Source: Undibacterium parvum
GTDB lineage: Bacteria; Pseudomonadota; Gammaproteobacteria; Burkholderiales; Burkholderiaceae_D
NCBI RefSeq assembly: GCF_003955735.1
Contig: NZ_CP034464.1
Span: 558,001-622,000 of the forward strand
Direction: 5' to 3'
Length of the DNA: 64,000 nucleotides
The notes below the pieces were generated by a model that saw only the letters and a program-made list of their open reading frames with translations, made no database searches and was not told the origin of the DNA. Shown here piece after piece: positions 46,606 through 55,628 of the stretch. The position numbers were made by a program, and so were the translations under genes. The first letter of the stretch is position 1. Every line of letters starts with the position of its first letter.

Positions 46606-47196
46606 GTGCTACACATAGTCGATGATGAAGACGTAATCCGCGACGCGCTGGCTTGGCTGGCGCGCTCCCGTAGCATTAACAGTAGCAGCTATGAAAGTGG
46701 CGAAAAATTCCTGATCAGCCTGGATAAAAATTTCCACTACGACGTGGACGGCGATTGCATCTTGCTCGACGTACGTATGTCCGGGCTCTCCGGCACCACC
46801 TTGTTTGAAGTGCTGGCGAGCAAGCAGCTGACCAAACGCCTGCCAGTGATTTTTTTAACCGGGCATGGCGATGTCCCTATGGCAGTCGACACCTTAAAAC
46901 GCGGTGCCTTCGATTTTTTTGAAAAGCCATTTAACGATAATAAACTGATGGATAGAGTCGAGGAAGCACTGGCCTTGTCGCGCCAAGCTGGTGCCCTGGC
47001 TGCAGTGCACGAGCGCCTGGCCAGCCTGTCGGCGCGCGAGCGCGAAGTGCTCGACCTGATATTGCTAGGCAAAATGAACAAGGTGATCGCCGATAAACTA
47101 GGCATCAGCATGCGCACCGTCGAGGTCCACCGCGCCCATATCTTCGACAAGATGAAGGTCAAAACCGCGGTCGAGCTGGCCGGTTTATTGAAGTAA
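46606..47196 (+). CDS. dctR: Response regulator, FixJ/LuxR family (DctR)
   Basis: 196 residues from a GTG with a strong AGAGGAG ribosome site. The receiver domain begins almost immediately (LHIVDDEDVIRDAL), with the phosphoacceptor Asp55 in CILLDVRMSGLSG and the conserved Lys in FDFFEKPFND. The LuxR-type HTH is at SAREREVLDLILLGKMNKVIA and RTVEVHRAHIFDKMKVK. The kinase is the upstream dctS; a MITE-like insert separates them by 182 bp, but the pair should still be co-transcribed. Confidence 0.94.
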   Translation: MLHIVDDEDVIRDALAWLARSRSINSSSYESGEKFLISLDKNFHYDVDGDCILLDVRMSGLSGTTLFEVLASKQLTKRLPVIFLTGHGDVPMAVDTLKRGAFDFFEKPFNDNKLMDRVEEALALSRQAGALAAVHERLASLSAREREVLDLILLGKMNKVIADKLGISMRTVEVHRAHIFDKMKVKTAVELAGLLK

Positions 47197-47224
47197 AAAC
47201 AGCAGCTAGCCTAAGATGCACACC

Positions 47225-47305
47225 CAACACGCATATCCCATGCGGCCTACAGCCTGGCATGCCCGCAAACCCGCATGGAATATGCGCCTTGGCGGGCATG
47301 CAAAA
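47225..47305. repeat. REP-like palindromic element, locus B
   Basis: CGCATATCCCATGCGG (47230-47245) is inverted as CCGCATGGAATATGCG (47271-47286), 15 of 16 matching. A second inverted pair interlocks with it: GCATGCCCGC (47258-47267) and GCGGGCATGC (47292-47301). Intergenic, between the converging dctR and the coiled-coil gene. Confidence 0.8.
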
Positions 47306-47474
47306 AAAATAGTTATCTGCCCTCAGTCAGGCTTCAGCTTTGGCTGAGCGTATCAAACACCCGCACATGCCGCAGCAAAGCGGCGTTTTCCTGAATAAAT
47401 TTTTGATGCAAAGCATGGCTTTGATACGTCTGTTCATCCCCAATGCTAAGCCTTTAGACTTTGAACAATACAAG

Positions 47475-48362
47475 CTACTTGATAGTAGTGAGTGCGCCGC
47501 TCCGATCAAAACGCAGAGATATTTCATGCACACTGCTGCGCATTTCTGCACTGGCGTTAGGTGGCAAGATAACGAAGCCTTCTTGCTGTGCGCTACGCGC
47601 CAAGCCTAATTTGAGTTTAAGCTCACCCTCGGCTAGACGCAGGCTAGGCATACCCGATTCTATGCGTTGCAAGAAGCCGCTCATCAGCCTACCAATTTGG
47701 TCTGGTGCCAATACTTCCAGTTTGCCATTGCTATCGATTTGCGCCGACAAACTGGCGACTCTGGCAACGGCAAGTTTTGTCGTTTCGTTTAATTCCTTGA
47801 GCTGTTCGCCATGCTGGGCGCTGCTCACAGCGATCGCTGCTGCCACCGCCTCCTTCTCTCTTACATCGCTGCTTTCGATGCGTTCAAATAGAACTTTATT
47901 GTCACTCTGTGCCTCGTCTCTAAATTGCGCCAGACGCTGATTCTCGGCTAACAAGGCAGCGATTTGCTCTTTCATGCGTTTGAGCTGTTCTTGATTGTCG
48001 GTGTTTGGCAATTCCAATTGCCGCAATTTTGCCAGTAAATCTGCATTCACCTTACGCAAGGCATCTAGCTCTGCGCTCAATTTAATTTCACTGTCACTGG
48101 CACTGGTGGCCGCCAGTTTTAGCCTGGACATCAAATCTAAAGCGTCTTCTAATTTTTTACTCGCTATCTGTTGATTACCCGAACTTAACTCGCGCTCGCG
48201 TGCCAAGGCTTCTCTGGTCGAGATTAATTCATCTTGCGATTGGCGCGCTGCGGCACGCTCGCTCTCAAGTTTGCCACGCAAGGAATCGAGTTCCTTATTC
48301 GTCTGCAGTAAGGCAGTACGTAATTGCACTGTGCTCAGTGGTTTGTCGGTGCCGGGTGCCAT
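47475..48362 (-). CDS. Coiled-coil protein with C-terminal beta-rich segment, unknown function
   Basis: 295 residues, no signal peptide. Residues about 10-190 are a predicted long coiled coil, with heptad-like TNKELDSLRGKLESERAAAR and QLKRMKEQIAALLAENQRL. After residue 190 comes a compact part including SLRLAEGELKLKLGLARS and FVILPP, which looks beta-rich and recalls segments in the neighbouring proteins. Last gene of the five-gene minus-strand cluster, with 26 bp to the previous stop. I do not recognise the family; a structural or scaffold role is an inference. Confidence 0.7.
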   Translation of the reverse strand: MAPGTDKPLSTVQLRTALLQTNKELDSLRGKLESERAAARQSQDELISTREALARERELSSGNQQIASKKLEDALDLMSRLKLAATSASDSEIKLSAELDALRKVNADLLAKLRQLELPNTDNQEQLKRMKEQIAALLAENQRLAQFRDEAQSDNKVLFERIESSDVREKEAVAAAIAVSSAQHGEQLKELNETTKLAVARVASLSAQIDSNGKLEVLAPDQIGRLMSGFLQRIESGMPSLRLAEGELKLKLGLARSAQQEGFVILPPNASAEMRSSVHEISLRFDRSGALTTIK

Positions 48363-48388
48363 GTGCTAAGCCTTAGTCGGTATGTACT

Positions 48389-48883
48389 CTAATCCATGAT
48401 CAATTGTTCGCGTATCAGTTGCCCGCGCGGGTCGGTCGCCTTCACTAGCCAGCGCTTATTTTCGCTTAAATAACTTGCGTGAATATCGAGTTCACCCATG
48501 ATTTTTTCCAGTCGTTGCAGATCGTCCCGCTCACGAAAAATTTTTATGATTTCTTCTCGGCTGCGCACCGGAGGATGCGCTGGCGTATTATCTGCAGCGA
48601 GCGTCGGAGCACTCGCCGTGGCAACAAAATTAACGCGTATGGTGGACACCGCAGAAGCATTTAACGCACCATTGAGATGCGCTGACGACAGCGGCTCTAC
48701 TTCTAACTCTCCATTACTACTACGCGAGATCGCCGCTTTAATTTCCAGTGTTGCATCCGACATCAGCATCCCGCTCGAGACGCCGACACCTATCCCCAAA
48801 TCGGCTTGAGCACTACTCAAAGAAGCACCCGCAGTACCCAGTAGCGCACTTAAGGGAGCCCGTTTAATGTCTGTGCTTGCCAT
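48389..48883 (-). CDS. Unknown protein, third member of the cluster's beta-module family
   Basis: 164 residues from the ATG at 48883. A closer upstream ATG at 48892 touches the AGGAG ribosome site and is not usable, whereas 48883 has ideal spacing. The order of segments follows the two neighbouring paralogues in weaker form: ALLGTAGASLSSAQADLG, then MLMSDATLEIKAAISRS, then STIRVNFVATASAP. A distinct basic-acidic C-terminal tail of about 60 residues, REEIIKIFRERDDLQRLEKI onward, is added. No signal peptide or membrane segment. Function unknown. Confidence 0.7.
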   Translation of the reverse strand: MASTDIKRAPLSALLGTAGASLSSAQADLGIGVGVSSGMLMSDATLEIKAAISRSSNGELEVEPLSSAHLNGALNASAVSTIRVNFVATASAPTLAADNTPAHPPVRSREEIIKIFRERDDLQRLEKIMGELDIHASYLSENKRWLVKATDPRGQLIREQLIMD

Positions 48884-48924
48884 ATCAAACATCTCCTGTC
48901 TATGGACTCAATTTACGACGGAAT

Positions 48925-49461
48925 TTACTCAGTAGTGGTACGCCGGGGTATATCTAAACGCAAGGGGGCTGGAACCGGCACCAAGGTCGCGGTAATTTTT
49001 GAATGCACAGAAACATCCCGATTCAGCTTACGTTCAAAGCGTATATTCGCCGTCTCTGCGAATAAACCCATCGTGCCTTTTTTACGGGTGCCATCCTCAT
49101 TTAATTGTTCGACCAGTTTTAAATCCATACTCACTTCTATCGTCGCTTGTGAGAATTGATAGAAGGTCGGTTTCACCCCTAACGCCAATAAAGACACGCT
49201 TTGCGCAGCAGCATGCTCGAAGCTGACCCTACCATCGGCTGAAATTTTTTCGGTAATTGCAGGAACGATGTCGACAAAGGTGTCCGCCAACTCTTGGACC
49301 ATCGTTGCTGAACTGCGATCCAAGGCTAATTGGGCGTCTGCAATCCCCTCTGCCATCAAGCGCACCAAGTCGGCAAATGAACCCGAAGCGGCTTCCTGCA
49401 CGGCCGCTTCAGGTGCATAGATAGGCGCACGAAAGGCCTTAGCGCTATCGAACTGTGTCAT
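48925..49461 (-). CDS. Unknown protein, paralogue of the next gene upstream
   Basis: 178 residues. It shares with its upstream neighbour the blocks GIADAQLALDRSS, ISADGRVSF, SLLALGVKPTFYQFSQATIE and TLVPVPAPLRL, in the same order, so the two are clear paralogues. The layout, a short N-terminal helix then a beta-rich body with a central ATIEVSMDLK strand, recalls DUF2589 proteins from memory, but I cannot confirm membership. Cytoplasmic by lack of signal. The start is one base from the previous stop (TGATATG), so it is translationally coupled. Confidence 0.75.
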   Translation of the reverse strand: MTQFDSAKAFRAPIYAPEAAVQEAASGSFADLVRLMAEGIADAQLALDRSSATMVQELADTFVDIVPAITEKISADGRVSFEHAAAQSVSLLALGVKPTFYQFSQATIEVSMDLKLVEQLNEDGTRKKGTMGLFAETANIRFERKLNRDVSVHSKITATLVPVPAPLRLDIPRRTTTE

Positions 49462-49462
49462 A

Positions 49463-49987
49463 TCAAGGTACCTTAGGTGCTCGGTTATCGACGATATTGA
49501 GCTGAGGTGCCAGACGTGCTGGCGGTGGCACCGGTACCATGCGTGTCAATAACCGGCTGGTGCCATGCACTTCTTTACCAAACTTACGATTATGCGAAAC
49601 ATCGACAGAAACTGAAGCGCTCCAGCAGGCAAATCCGGCTTTTGCCTTGACACCAACCTTCAGATTGGTTTCAACCGAGGTCGTGGTTTTGATATCCATC
49701 GTGACCTCAATCGTCGCCTCCGCAAATTGATAAAAGGTCGGCATCAATCCGATTTGTATCAAAGAGACATTGACCGGACTGGCATTCACGTAAGACACGG
49801 TGCCATCGGCAGCAATGGTCTGAGTGACGCCCATAATCAGAGGTAGTTCGGTTTCGGCCAACACTTTGGCGGTCTCAACCGAGTTCTCATCGAGTGCTTT
49901 TTGCGCTTCTGCGATACCCAGTGCCAACTTCAACACCATATCAGGTAGAGGCACATCTAATAATTCTTGTCCGACGCTACTAGCCAT
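49463..49987 (-). CDS. Unknown protein, DUF2589-like layout
   Basis: 174 residues from the ATG at 49987, which has an AGGAG ribosome site; a longer frame to 50026 lacks one. Key blocks: LALGIAEAQKALDENS, IAADGTVSYVNA, SLIQIGLMPTFYQFAEATIE, VGVKAKAGFACWSASVSVDV and RMVPVPPPARLAP. Paralogue of the downstream gene, with an extra Cys/Trp-containing beta segment. No signal peptide or membrane helix. Its function is unknown; it probably forms homo- or hetero-oligomers with its paralogues (inference). Confidence 0.75.
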   Translation of the reverse strand: MASSVGQELLDVPLPDMVLKLALGIAEAQKALDENSVETAKVLAETELPLIMGVTQTIAADGTVSYVNASPVNVSLIQIGLMPTFYQFAEATIEVTMDIKTTTSVETNLKVGVKAKAGFACWSASVSVDVSHNRKFGKEVHGTSRLLTRMVPVPPPARLAPQLNIVDNRAPKVP

Positions 49988-50040
49988 GTTGATCTCCTTG
50001 CTTAAGCCGTCGCTCCCAATGAGCATTGGCAGTTATAAAC

Positions 50041-50322
50041 CTATGAAGGTGCTTGATACGCACCCAAAACGGCTGCTAGGCGTTGTTGATCTACATTCAC
50101 GGGGCCTATGAAGCTGACCTCGCTAGAAGCACGCAGACCAAGATACGATGGTAACGTCATCACAACCAAAGCGCGGTTGGCATTAAGACGAGCAATTAAG
50201 CTGCCGCCCACACTTTTTATTAAATGATCTAAACATGCATGATTTTTCACTACAATTAAAAACATGCCGCGGCCAGCTAGGGAAAGAGAAACTTTTGCTC
50301 CATAACGTTGCGCGATTTGCAT
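50041..50322 (-). CDS. Small protein of unknown function, first of the cluster
   Basis: 93 residues. A beta-alpha-beta pattern is visible: VSLSLAGRGMFLIVVKN, CLDHLIKSVGGSLIARL, ALVVMTLPSYLGLRASSEV and FIGPVNVDQQRL. The way the last segment reads recalls a subtilisin-propeptide or I9-inhibitor-like fold, but this is a weak resemblance. No ribosome site is evident before the ATG. It is 53 bp upstream of the next gene on the same strand and opens the five-gene run. Confidence 0.6.
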   Translation of the reverse strand: MQIAQRYGAKVSLSLAGRGMFLIVVKNHACLDHLIKSVGGSLIARLNANRALVVMTLPSYLGLRASSEVSFIGPVNVDQQRLAAVLGAYQAPS

Positions 50323-50886
50323 AAGTTAAGCCAAAAGACGATACAAATAAGGGAGTGATGCTCAAGATCTGTCAAAAGTAAAGCACAAGAAATAGTGCAA
50401 ATAATGCTCAAATAGGAAAGATAAATTTACATATTTATTTATTATTTTTTGGATTATTCCAGATGTAAATTCCATTCACAAGCACACTTACAAATTACTT
50501 TTTAATAACTTAATGTAATTTTCCGTGTCATTTTCCCCAAAAAAAATCCAATCTCGGCAGCTCTTAGCAACTTTGCCGCCCCCTCTTCCAACACATAATA
50601 GCGACGCGCCTTTCCAGCAACCCTCCTCGGCAAACCGCATGGAATATGCGCGCTGGGCAGGGTCACTTCCATTTCTCTATGCGGTCGCTGCCAGGACTTA
50701 GCGTCAGACGCAAGCCACGTCCATAAAAAGAAAACTTACTTACATTTCCACACTGAGAATGTGAACTATATTTTCCGTATGGAATCTGATACTGTGCAAA
50801 GGCGTCTGATACAGCAAGCTCGCTTAGGGCAGTTTGTCTGTCAGTTTTTTCGATTTTTCACCCACGTTTCTCTCCAAGGTAAGCAT
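50323..50886. other. Divergent promoter region of the unknown cluster and the M13 peptidase gene
   Basis: 564 bp. It contains one REP-like half element (50635-50656) and AT-rich DNA around 50420-50530. On the minus strand TTGACA near 50375-50370 could serve as a -35 box for the five-gene cluster, without a convincing -10. An open frame continues upstream of the peptidase start to 50761, but it is not supported as coding. Confidence 0.45.
50635..50700. repeat. REP-like element, locus C (half copy)
   Basis: The core CCGCATGGAATATGCGCGCTGG (50635-50656) matches one arm of locus A; a shorter inverted CTATGCGG (about 50679-50686) gives a partial hairpin. Intergenic, in the promoter region of the M13 peptidase. 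Confidence 0.7.
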
Positions 50887-52986
50887 ATGCAAAGATCTCT
50901 GATTTCGCTGGCAGTGGCAGCCCTGTTCTCCGCTACCGCAGTCAATTTGGCGATTGCCGAAACTGCACCAAAAACCAGCAACGCCAAAGCGAGCGATAGC
51001 AAAAAAATCGTGACTGCGCCTAGCTCAGGTTTAGAGTTGCAATGGCTAGACAAAAACGTGCGGCCACAGGATGATTTTTTTCAATTCATGTCAGGCAAGT
51101 GGTTAGCTACTGTGGAGATCCCGGCCGACCGCGCGCGCTTTGGATCGTTTGATCAATTGCGGGATTTATCCGAGCAGCGCTCTTTCGATATCATCAAAAA
51201 TTTAGCCGCGGATAGCAAACTGCAAGCGGGTACTAATCAGAAAAAAATCGCCGATTTGTACAATAGTTTCATGGACGAGACGCGTGCCGAAAGCTTAGAT
51301 ATCCAGCCTTTGCAGGGCGAGTTTGCACGCATTGATGGCTTCAACAACAAGGCTGAGATGCCAGCATTAATGGCGCACTTGGCCAAGCGCGGCGTCGCAC
51401 TACCACTGCAAGCGGGCATCAATCAAGATGCGCGTGACTCTAGCGTGTATGCCGTCTATCTGAATCAGGGCGGACTAGGCTTGCCGGACCGAGATTATTA
51501 TTTGAAACAAGACGACGCCAAGCTCAAGGGCTTTCGCGCTGCCTACATCAAACATATCGCCAGCATGCTGAGCATGGCAAAAGTAAGTAGCGAGGACACT
51601 GCCGAAAAAACCGCGCTAGACATCATGGCGCTGGAAACGGCCATCGCGAAAATCCAATGGAGCAAGGTAGAGAACCGTAATCCTGTCAAAACCTATAACA
51701 AGACCGAGATCGCAAAACTCACTGAACTGCTACCCAATTTTGACTGGAACGCGTATTTCGCCAGTGCCGGGAGCAAGGATAAAATGAGCTACGTGATCGT
51801 ACGCCAACCTGACTATTTGACGGGTCTAGCGCAAATTATTGCAGACACGCCTTTGGCAACCTGGCAGGCCTACTTTAAATGGCAAACCCTGAACGCCTAT
51901 GCGCCTTTCCTGAGTAAGCGTTTTGTTGATCAGGATTTTGCATTCTCCAGCGTCACACTGCGCGGCATCCCGACCAATCAGGCGCGCTGGAAACGTGGCG
52001 TGGCACGCATAGAAGAAGGCATGTCGGAAGCACTGGGCGAACTGTATGTAGAAAAACATTTCCCGCCTGAGTACAAGGCAAAAATGCAGGCGCTGGTCAG
52101 CAATCTGATGCTGGCTTATCAGCAAAGCATACAAACGCTGAGCTGGATGGGTGACGATACCAAAAAAGAAGCGCTGGCCAAGCTGGCTAAATTTACGCCT
52201 AAGATAGGTTACCCCGATCAGTGGCGCGATTATAGTAAGCTGGAGATTGCTAAAGACGACCTGGTCGGCAACATCATGCGCGGACGCGAGCTAGAATACC
52301 AACGTCAATTGGCAAAACTGGGCAAGCCTGTCAGTCGCCAGGAATGGGGTATGAGCCCGCAAACCGTGAATGCCTATTACAATTCGCGTCAGAATGAAAT
52401 CGTGTTCCCTGCCGCTATTTTGCAACCGCCCTTCTTTAACGCCAAGGCCGATGATGCGGTCAATTACGGCGGCATCGGCGCGGTAATCGGGCATGAAATC
52501 AGCCACGGTTTCGACGATTCCGGTAGTCAATCGGATGGTGACGGCAATCTGCGTGACTGGTGGAGCAAGGACGACAAAGCCAATTTCGGCAAACTGACCT
52601 CCGCCCTGGTTGCCCAATACAGCGCGTATAGCCCTTTGCCCGGCTACCAGCTCAATGGTGCGCTGACGCTGGGTGAAAACATTGCAGACAACTCGGGCCT
52701 GGCGATCGCCTACAAGGCGTATCAGATTTCTCTGGGCGGTAAAGCGGCACCTGTCATCGATGGTTACACCGGCAATCAACGACTGTTCATGGGCTGGGGC
52801 CAGGTCTGGCGCGGCAAGGCACGCGAAGCCGAAGCGATACGCCTGATCGCCACCGATCCCCATTCGCCAGCCATGTTCCGCGGTAACGGCCCACTCACCA
52901 ATCTGCCAGAGTTTTATTCGGCCTTTGGAGTCAAACCAGGCGATAAAATGTATGTCGCACCGGAGCAAAGAACCACCATCTGGTAA
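50887..52986 (+). CDS. M13 family metallopeptidase (neprilysin/PepO type)
   Basis: 699 residues from the ATG at 50887 with an AAGG ribosome site. A signal peptide ends at NLAIAETA, so it is periplasmic or exported. The zinc motif HEISH begins at His536 in VIGHEISHGFDDSG, and the third ligand is in LGENIADNSGLAIAY; the substrate-binding NAYYNSRQNEIVFPAAIL also fits. Peptidase for small peptides. Stand-alone transcript ending at a strong bidirectional terminator. Confidence 0.95.
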   Translation: MQRSLISLAVAALFSATAVNLAIAETAPKTSNAKASDSKKIVTAPSSGLELQWLDKNVRPQDDFFQFMSGKWLATVEIPADRARFGSFDQLRDLSEQRSFDIIKNLAADSKLQAGTNQKKIADLYNSFMDETRAESLDIQPLQGEFARIDGFNNKAEMPALMAHLAKRGVALPLQAGINQDARDSSVYAVYLNQGGLGLPDRDYYLKQDDAKLKGFRAAYIKHIASMLSMAKVSSEDTAEKTALDIMALETAIAKIQWSKVENRNPVKTYNKTEIAKLTELLPNFDWNAYFASAGSKDKMSYVIVRQPDYLTGLAQIIADTPLATWQAYFKWQTLNAYAPFLSKRFVDQDFAFSSVTLRGIPTNQARWKRGVARIEEGMSEALGELYVEKHFPPEYKAKMQALVSNLMLAYQQSIQTLSWMGDDTKKEALAKLAKFTPKIGYPDQWRDYSKLEIAKDDLVGNIMRGRELEYQRQLAKLGKPVSRQEWGMSPQTVNAYYNSRQNEIVFPAAILQPPFFNAKADDAVNYGGIGAVIGHEISHGFDDSGSQSDGDGNLRDWWSKDDKANFGKLTSALVAQYSAYSPLPGYQLNGALTLGENIADNSGLAIAYKAYQISLGGKAAPVIDGYTGNQRLFMGWGQVWRGKAREAEAIRLIATDPHSPAMFRGNGPLTNLPEFYSAFGVKPGDKMYVAPEQRTTIW

Positions 52987-53014
52987 TCCTAAACGTGGAA
53001 GGTAATTACTAAAT

Positions 53015-53051
53015 AAAAAAGCACATGGATCGTAAGACCATGTGCTTTTTT
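53015..53051. terminator. Bidirectional terminator between the M13 peptidase and chemoreceptor genes
   Basis: 14-bp arms AAAAAAGCACATGG and CCATGTGCTTTTTT with a 9-base loop; A- and T-runs serve both converging genes. Confidence 0.95.
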
Positions 53052-53090
53052 ATTACAAGACTTTATATTTATGTAGGTTTTCTATCCGGG

Positions 53091-54659
53091 TTAGCGCGAC
53101 AAGGCGACTCCCGCCCTTCTTACATTAGAGTTTTGCGCCTTCTCCAGTTTAAACACACTGACCACTTCGGTTAAGCCACCGGCTTGATCGTGCAGAGCCT
53201 GCGCGGCGGCCGATGCTTGCTCCACCAAGGCGGCGTTTTGCTGTGTCATATTATCCATCTCGACGATAGCATGATTGACCTGTTCAATACCGGCACTTTG
53301 TTCCTGACTAGCCGAGGAAATTTCACCGACGATATCCGTCACCCGCTTGACACTGGCAACCACTTTCTCCATGGTAGATCCGGCCAAAACTACCAGCTTG
53401 CCGCCTTCGTCGACCTTCTCGGCTGAGTTATCGATCAGCAGCTTAATCTCTTTGGCGGCGGCTGACGAGCGTTGCGCCAAATTGCGCACCTCACTAGCCA
53501 CCACCGCAAATCCACGACCTTGCTCACCGGCACGGGCTGCTTCTACCGCAGCATTCAGAGCCAGGATATTGGTCTGAAACGCGATACCATCAATCACGCT
53601 GATGATGTCGACGATTTTTTTGGAAGACTCATTGATGGAATTCATGGTCTGTACCACCTGCCCCACCACGGCGCCGCCTTGCAATGCCACTTCTGAGGCC
53701 GAGATCGCCAATTGATTGGCTTGTCTGGCGTTGTCGGCATTTTGTCTGACGGTAGAGGTCAACTCTTCCATGGTCGATGAAGTCTCTTCCAAAGCACCGG
53801 CTTGTTGCTCGGTACGATTCGACAGATCCAGATTGCCGGCAGCAATTTCACCGGAAGCGGTAACAATAGAATCAGAACCTGTGCGTACTTGACTAACGAC
53901 GTTAGCCAGATTATCGCGCATCGCTTTAATTCCGAACAACAGGCTACTGCGGTCCTTGGCATTGGTCAGGATATCCGCGCTTAAGTCACCTTCGGCAATC
54001 GCCTCAACCACGCTCGCCGCATAACTAGGCTCGCCACCCAGTTGTCCCAAAATTTTATGTGTCATATGCCAGGCCAAGGCAGCGACCGCAGCCATCAGCA
54101 AAGTACCTATCGCCAACAAAATGCTAGCCTGACGCCAAAACGCACTGTCGATATCATCGATATAGGTGCCATAACCGATGATCCAATCCCAAGGCGCAAA
54201 TTTAATCACTGCGTACATCTTAGCGACCGGCTCTTTCACGCCGGGACGGGTACCGTCAGCCACCACGATACCAATAGTTTGCTTCGCCAACGCTGCGCGA
54301 TAACGATCACCCGATTCCTTCATGTTTTTCTGAGGCACACCAATTCTGTCCGCTTTCGGATGCACATACAGTAGATCATCGCTAAACCCACGTACAAAAA
54401 AATAATCATCGCCCTTATGAAAACTGCTCAAGGCGGTTTTTGCCTGACGCAAGGCATCTTCGTGGCTCAACTTACCAGATTGTTCTAAGGCATAGGCTTT
54501 CTCCACCGCAGCATGCGCCAATTCCACGAACTCACTAATGTGCGCGCTGCGCTCTTCGACCATCGTTTGGCGCAGCGTAAACAGGGAGACGCCAGAGACG
54601 CTGATAATACCGAGCAAGGTGACGACACAGAGAAGGATGATACGTGTGCTTAACTTCAT
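53091..54659 (-). CDS. Methyl-accepting chemotaxis protein with Cache sensor
   Basis: 522 residues. First helix about 7-28, a periplasmic single Cache domain about 32-185 (GDDYFFVRGFSDDLLYVHP and DWIIGYGTYIDDID), second helix about 190-210, HAMP about 212-265, then the signalling domain with the tip EAARAGEQGRGFAVVASEVR. There is no C-terminal CheR-binding pentapeptide. sCache_2 receptors often sense small organic acids; the ligand is not predictable. It lies alone, away from the che genes. Confidence 0.95.
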   Translation of the reverse strand: MKLSTRIILLCVVTLLGIISVSGVSLFTLRQTMVEERSAHISEFVELAHAAVEKAYALEQSGKLSHEDALRQAKTALSSFHKGDDYFFVRGFSDDLLYVHPKADRIGVPQKNMKESGDRYRAALAKQTIGIVVADGTRPGVKEPVAKMYAVIKFAPWDWIIGYGTYIDDIDSAFWRQASILLAIGTLLMAAVAALAWHMTHKILGQLGGEPSYAASVVEAIAEGDLSADILTNAKDRSSLLFGIKAMRDNLANVVSQVRTGSDSIVTASGEIAAGNLDLSNRTEQQAGALEETSSTMEELTSTVRQNADNARQANQLAISASEVALQGGAVVGQVVQTMNSINESSKKIVDIISVIDGIAFQTNILALNAAVEAARAGEQGRGFAVVASEVRNLAQRSSAAAKEIKLLIDNSAEKVDEGGKLVVLAGSTMEKVVASVKRVTDIVGEISSASQEQSAGIEQVNHAIVEMDNMTQQNAALVEQASAAAQALHDQAGGLTEVVSVFKLEKAQNSNVRRAGVALSR

Positions 54660-54764
54660 GCGGATAGCCTTTCAATTGAAAATATTGTCATTCTACAATA
54701 CTCATGAAAAACTATGGCACATTCAGCCTACGGTAGACTTTTTCAAGAAAAAAGTCGCAAAAAA

Positions 54765-54787
54765 AAGCCTTTCATATCGAAAGGCTT
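54765..54787 (-). terminator. Rho-independent terminator after the lipoprotein gene
   Basis: AAGCCTTTC and GAAAGGCTT arms around ATATC, with a T-run on the minus strand, 53 bp past the lipoprotein gene stop and before the chemoreceptor gene start. Confidence 0.85.
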
Positions 54788-54839
54788 CCTTAAATCAAAA
54801 CAAAGTGGTCTGGCGGAATCGCCAGAGTCAGCATGTAAA

Positions 54840-55628
54840 TCAAGGCGCAACAAAGCGCTTACTAGCGAATGCAATTCGGGCAGAACTACTATTACTCTGC
54901 TGACTCACTGCAATATATTCCTTGCCGCTGCTTAAGCCAGCCGCAGCCAGACTATAACTAGCGCTAGTACCCGGCAATAGCGCGTGAGCCTTAATCGGAT
55001 TGAGAATGCCAGACTGTGCAAGAACCGGGTCTAGCACATACACCAAAATGCTGGCGGTACCGGCCACGCTAGTCCAACTCAGCGTATTGGCGTTGACACT
55101 CAGCGTAAAGCTGGCGGGCAGATTTTTTTCTATAGGAAAAACTTCAAATTTACCCAAGGCTGCCATGTAATATTGGGTGCAGTTAGGCAGATTCAGTAAT
55201 TGCTTGCCTTTGGCATTCGAGTACACCCCGCTGTAATAGCCGGTGGCAGGATCATAGGTCGCAAATATCGATCCTGACTGTGATGTCGCATCAAGCAAAC
55301 CAGACCAGCTAGCACCATAGGCGTTGCCATTCTTGATGCCATTGTCATTGCCGAAATTACTGGTTTGACAGCCAGCGTAAGTCATCGTGAGCTTGGTGCC
55401 ACTGTTGGCATCAGTACCTGGCACACTGAGTACGAAAGCGCCAGCGATAGCATCTTCCGGATTATTCGTCACGTCTTCCTGAAAATAGCCTACGTAGACG
55501 CCACCGGGTGCCGGAATGATAGGTGCTGCATCTGGTACCGAAGGCTTGTCGTCACTATTCCCGCCACAAGCAGTCAGCGCAGCAAAAGCGAGGGCAATCA
55601 GACTTAATTTCAAGCTAGGCAAAGACAT
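54840..55628 (-). CDS. Hypothetical lipoprotein
   Basis: 262 residues. The signal peptide ends in the lipobox LAFAALTACGGN, so it is lipid-anchored; the residue after Cys is Gly, which favours outer-membrane sorting. A Pro/Asp-rich linker is followed by two beta-rich parts: GGVYVGYFQEDV to about residue 155, and a fibronectin-like segment from ASFTLSVNANTLSWTSV to the end. I do not recognise the family. Single-gene transcript with its own terminator. Confidence 0.75.
   Translation of the reverse strand: MSLPSLKLSLIALAFAALTACGGNSDDKPSVPDAAPIIPAPGGVYVGYFQEDVTNNPEDAIAGAFVLSVPGTDANSGTKLTMTYAGCQTSNFGNDNGIKNGNAYGASWSGLLDATSQSGSIFATYDPATGYYSGVYSNAKGKQLLNLPNCTQYYMAALGKFEVFPIEKNLPASFTLSVNANTLSWTSVAGTASILVYVLDPVLAQSGILNPIKAHALLPGTSASYSLAAAGLSSGKEYIAVSQQSNSSSARIAFASKRFVAP

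Noticed and set aside
47340-47940. Plus-strand frames opposite the coiled-coil gene
   Set aside because: They result from the repetitive Glu/Gln/Ala codons on the other strand.
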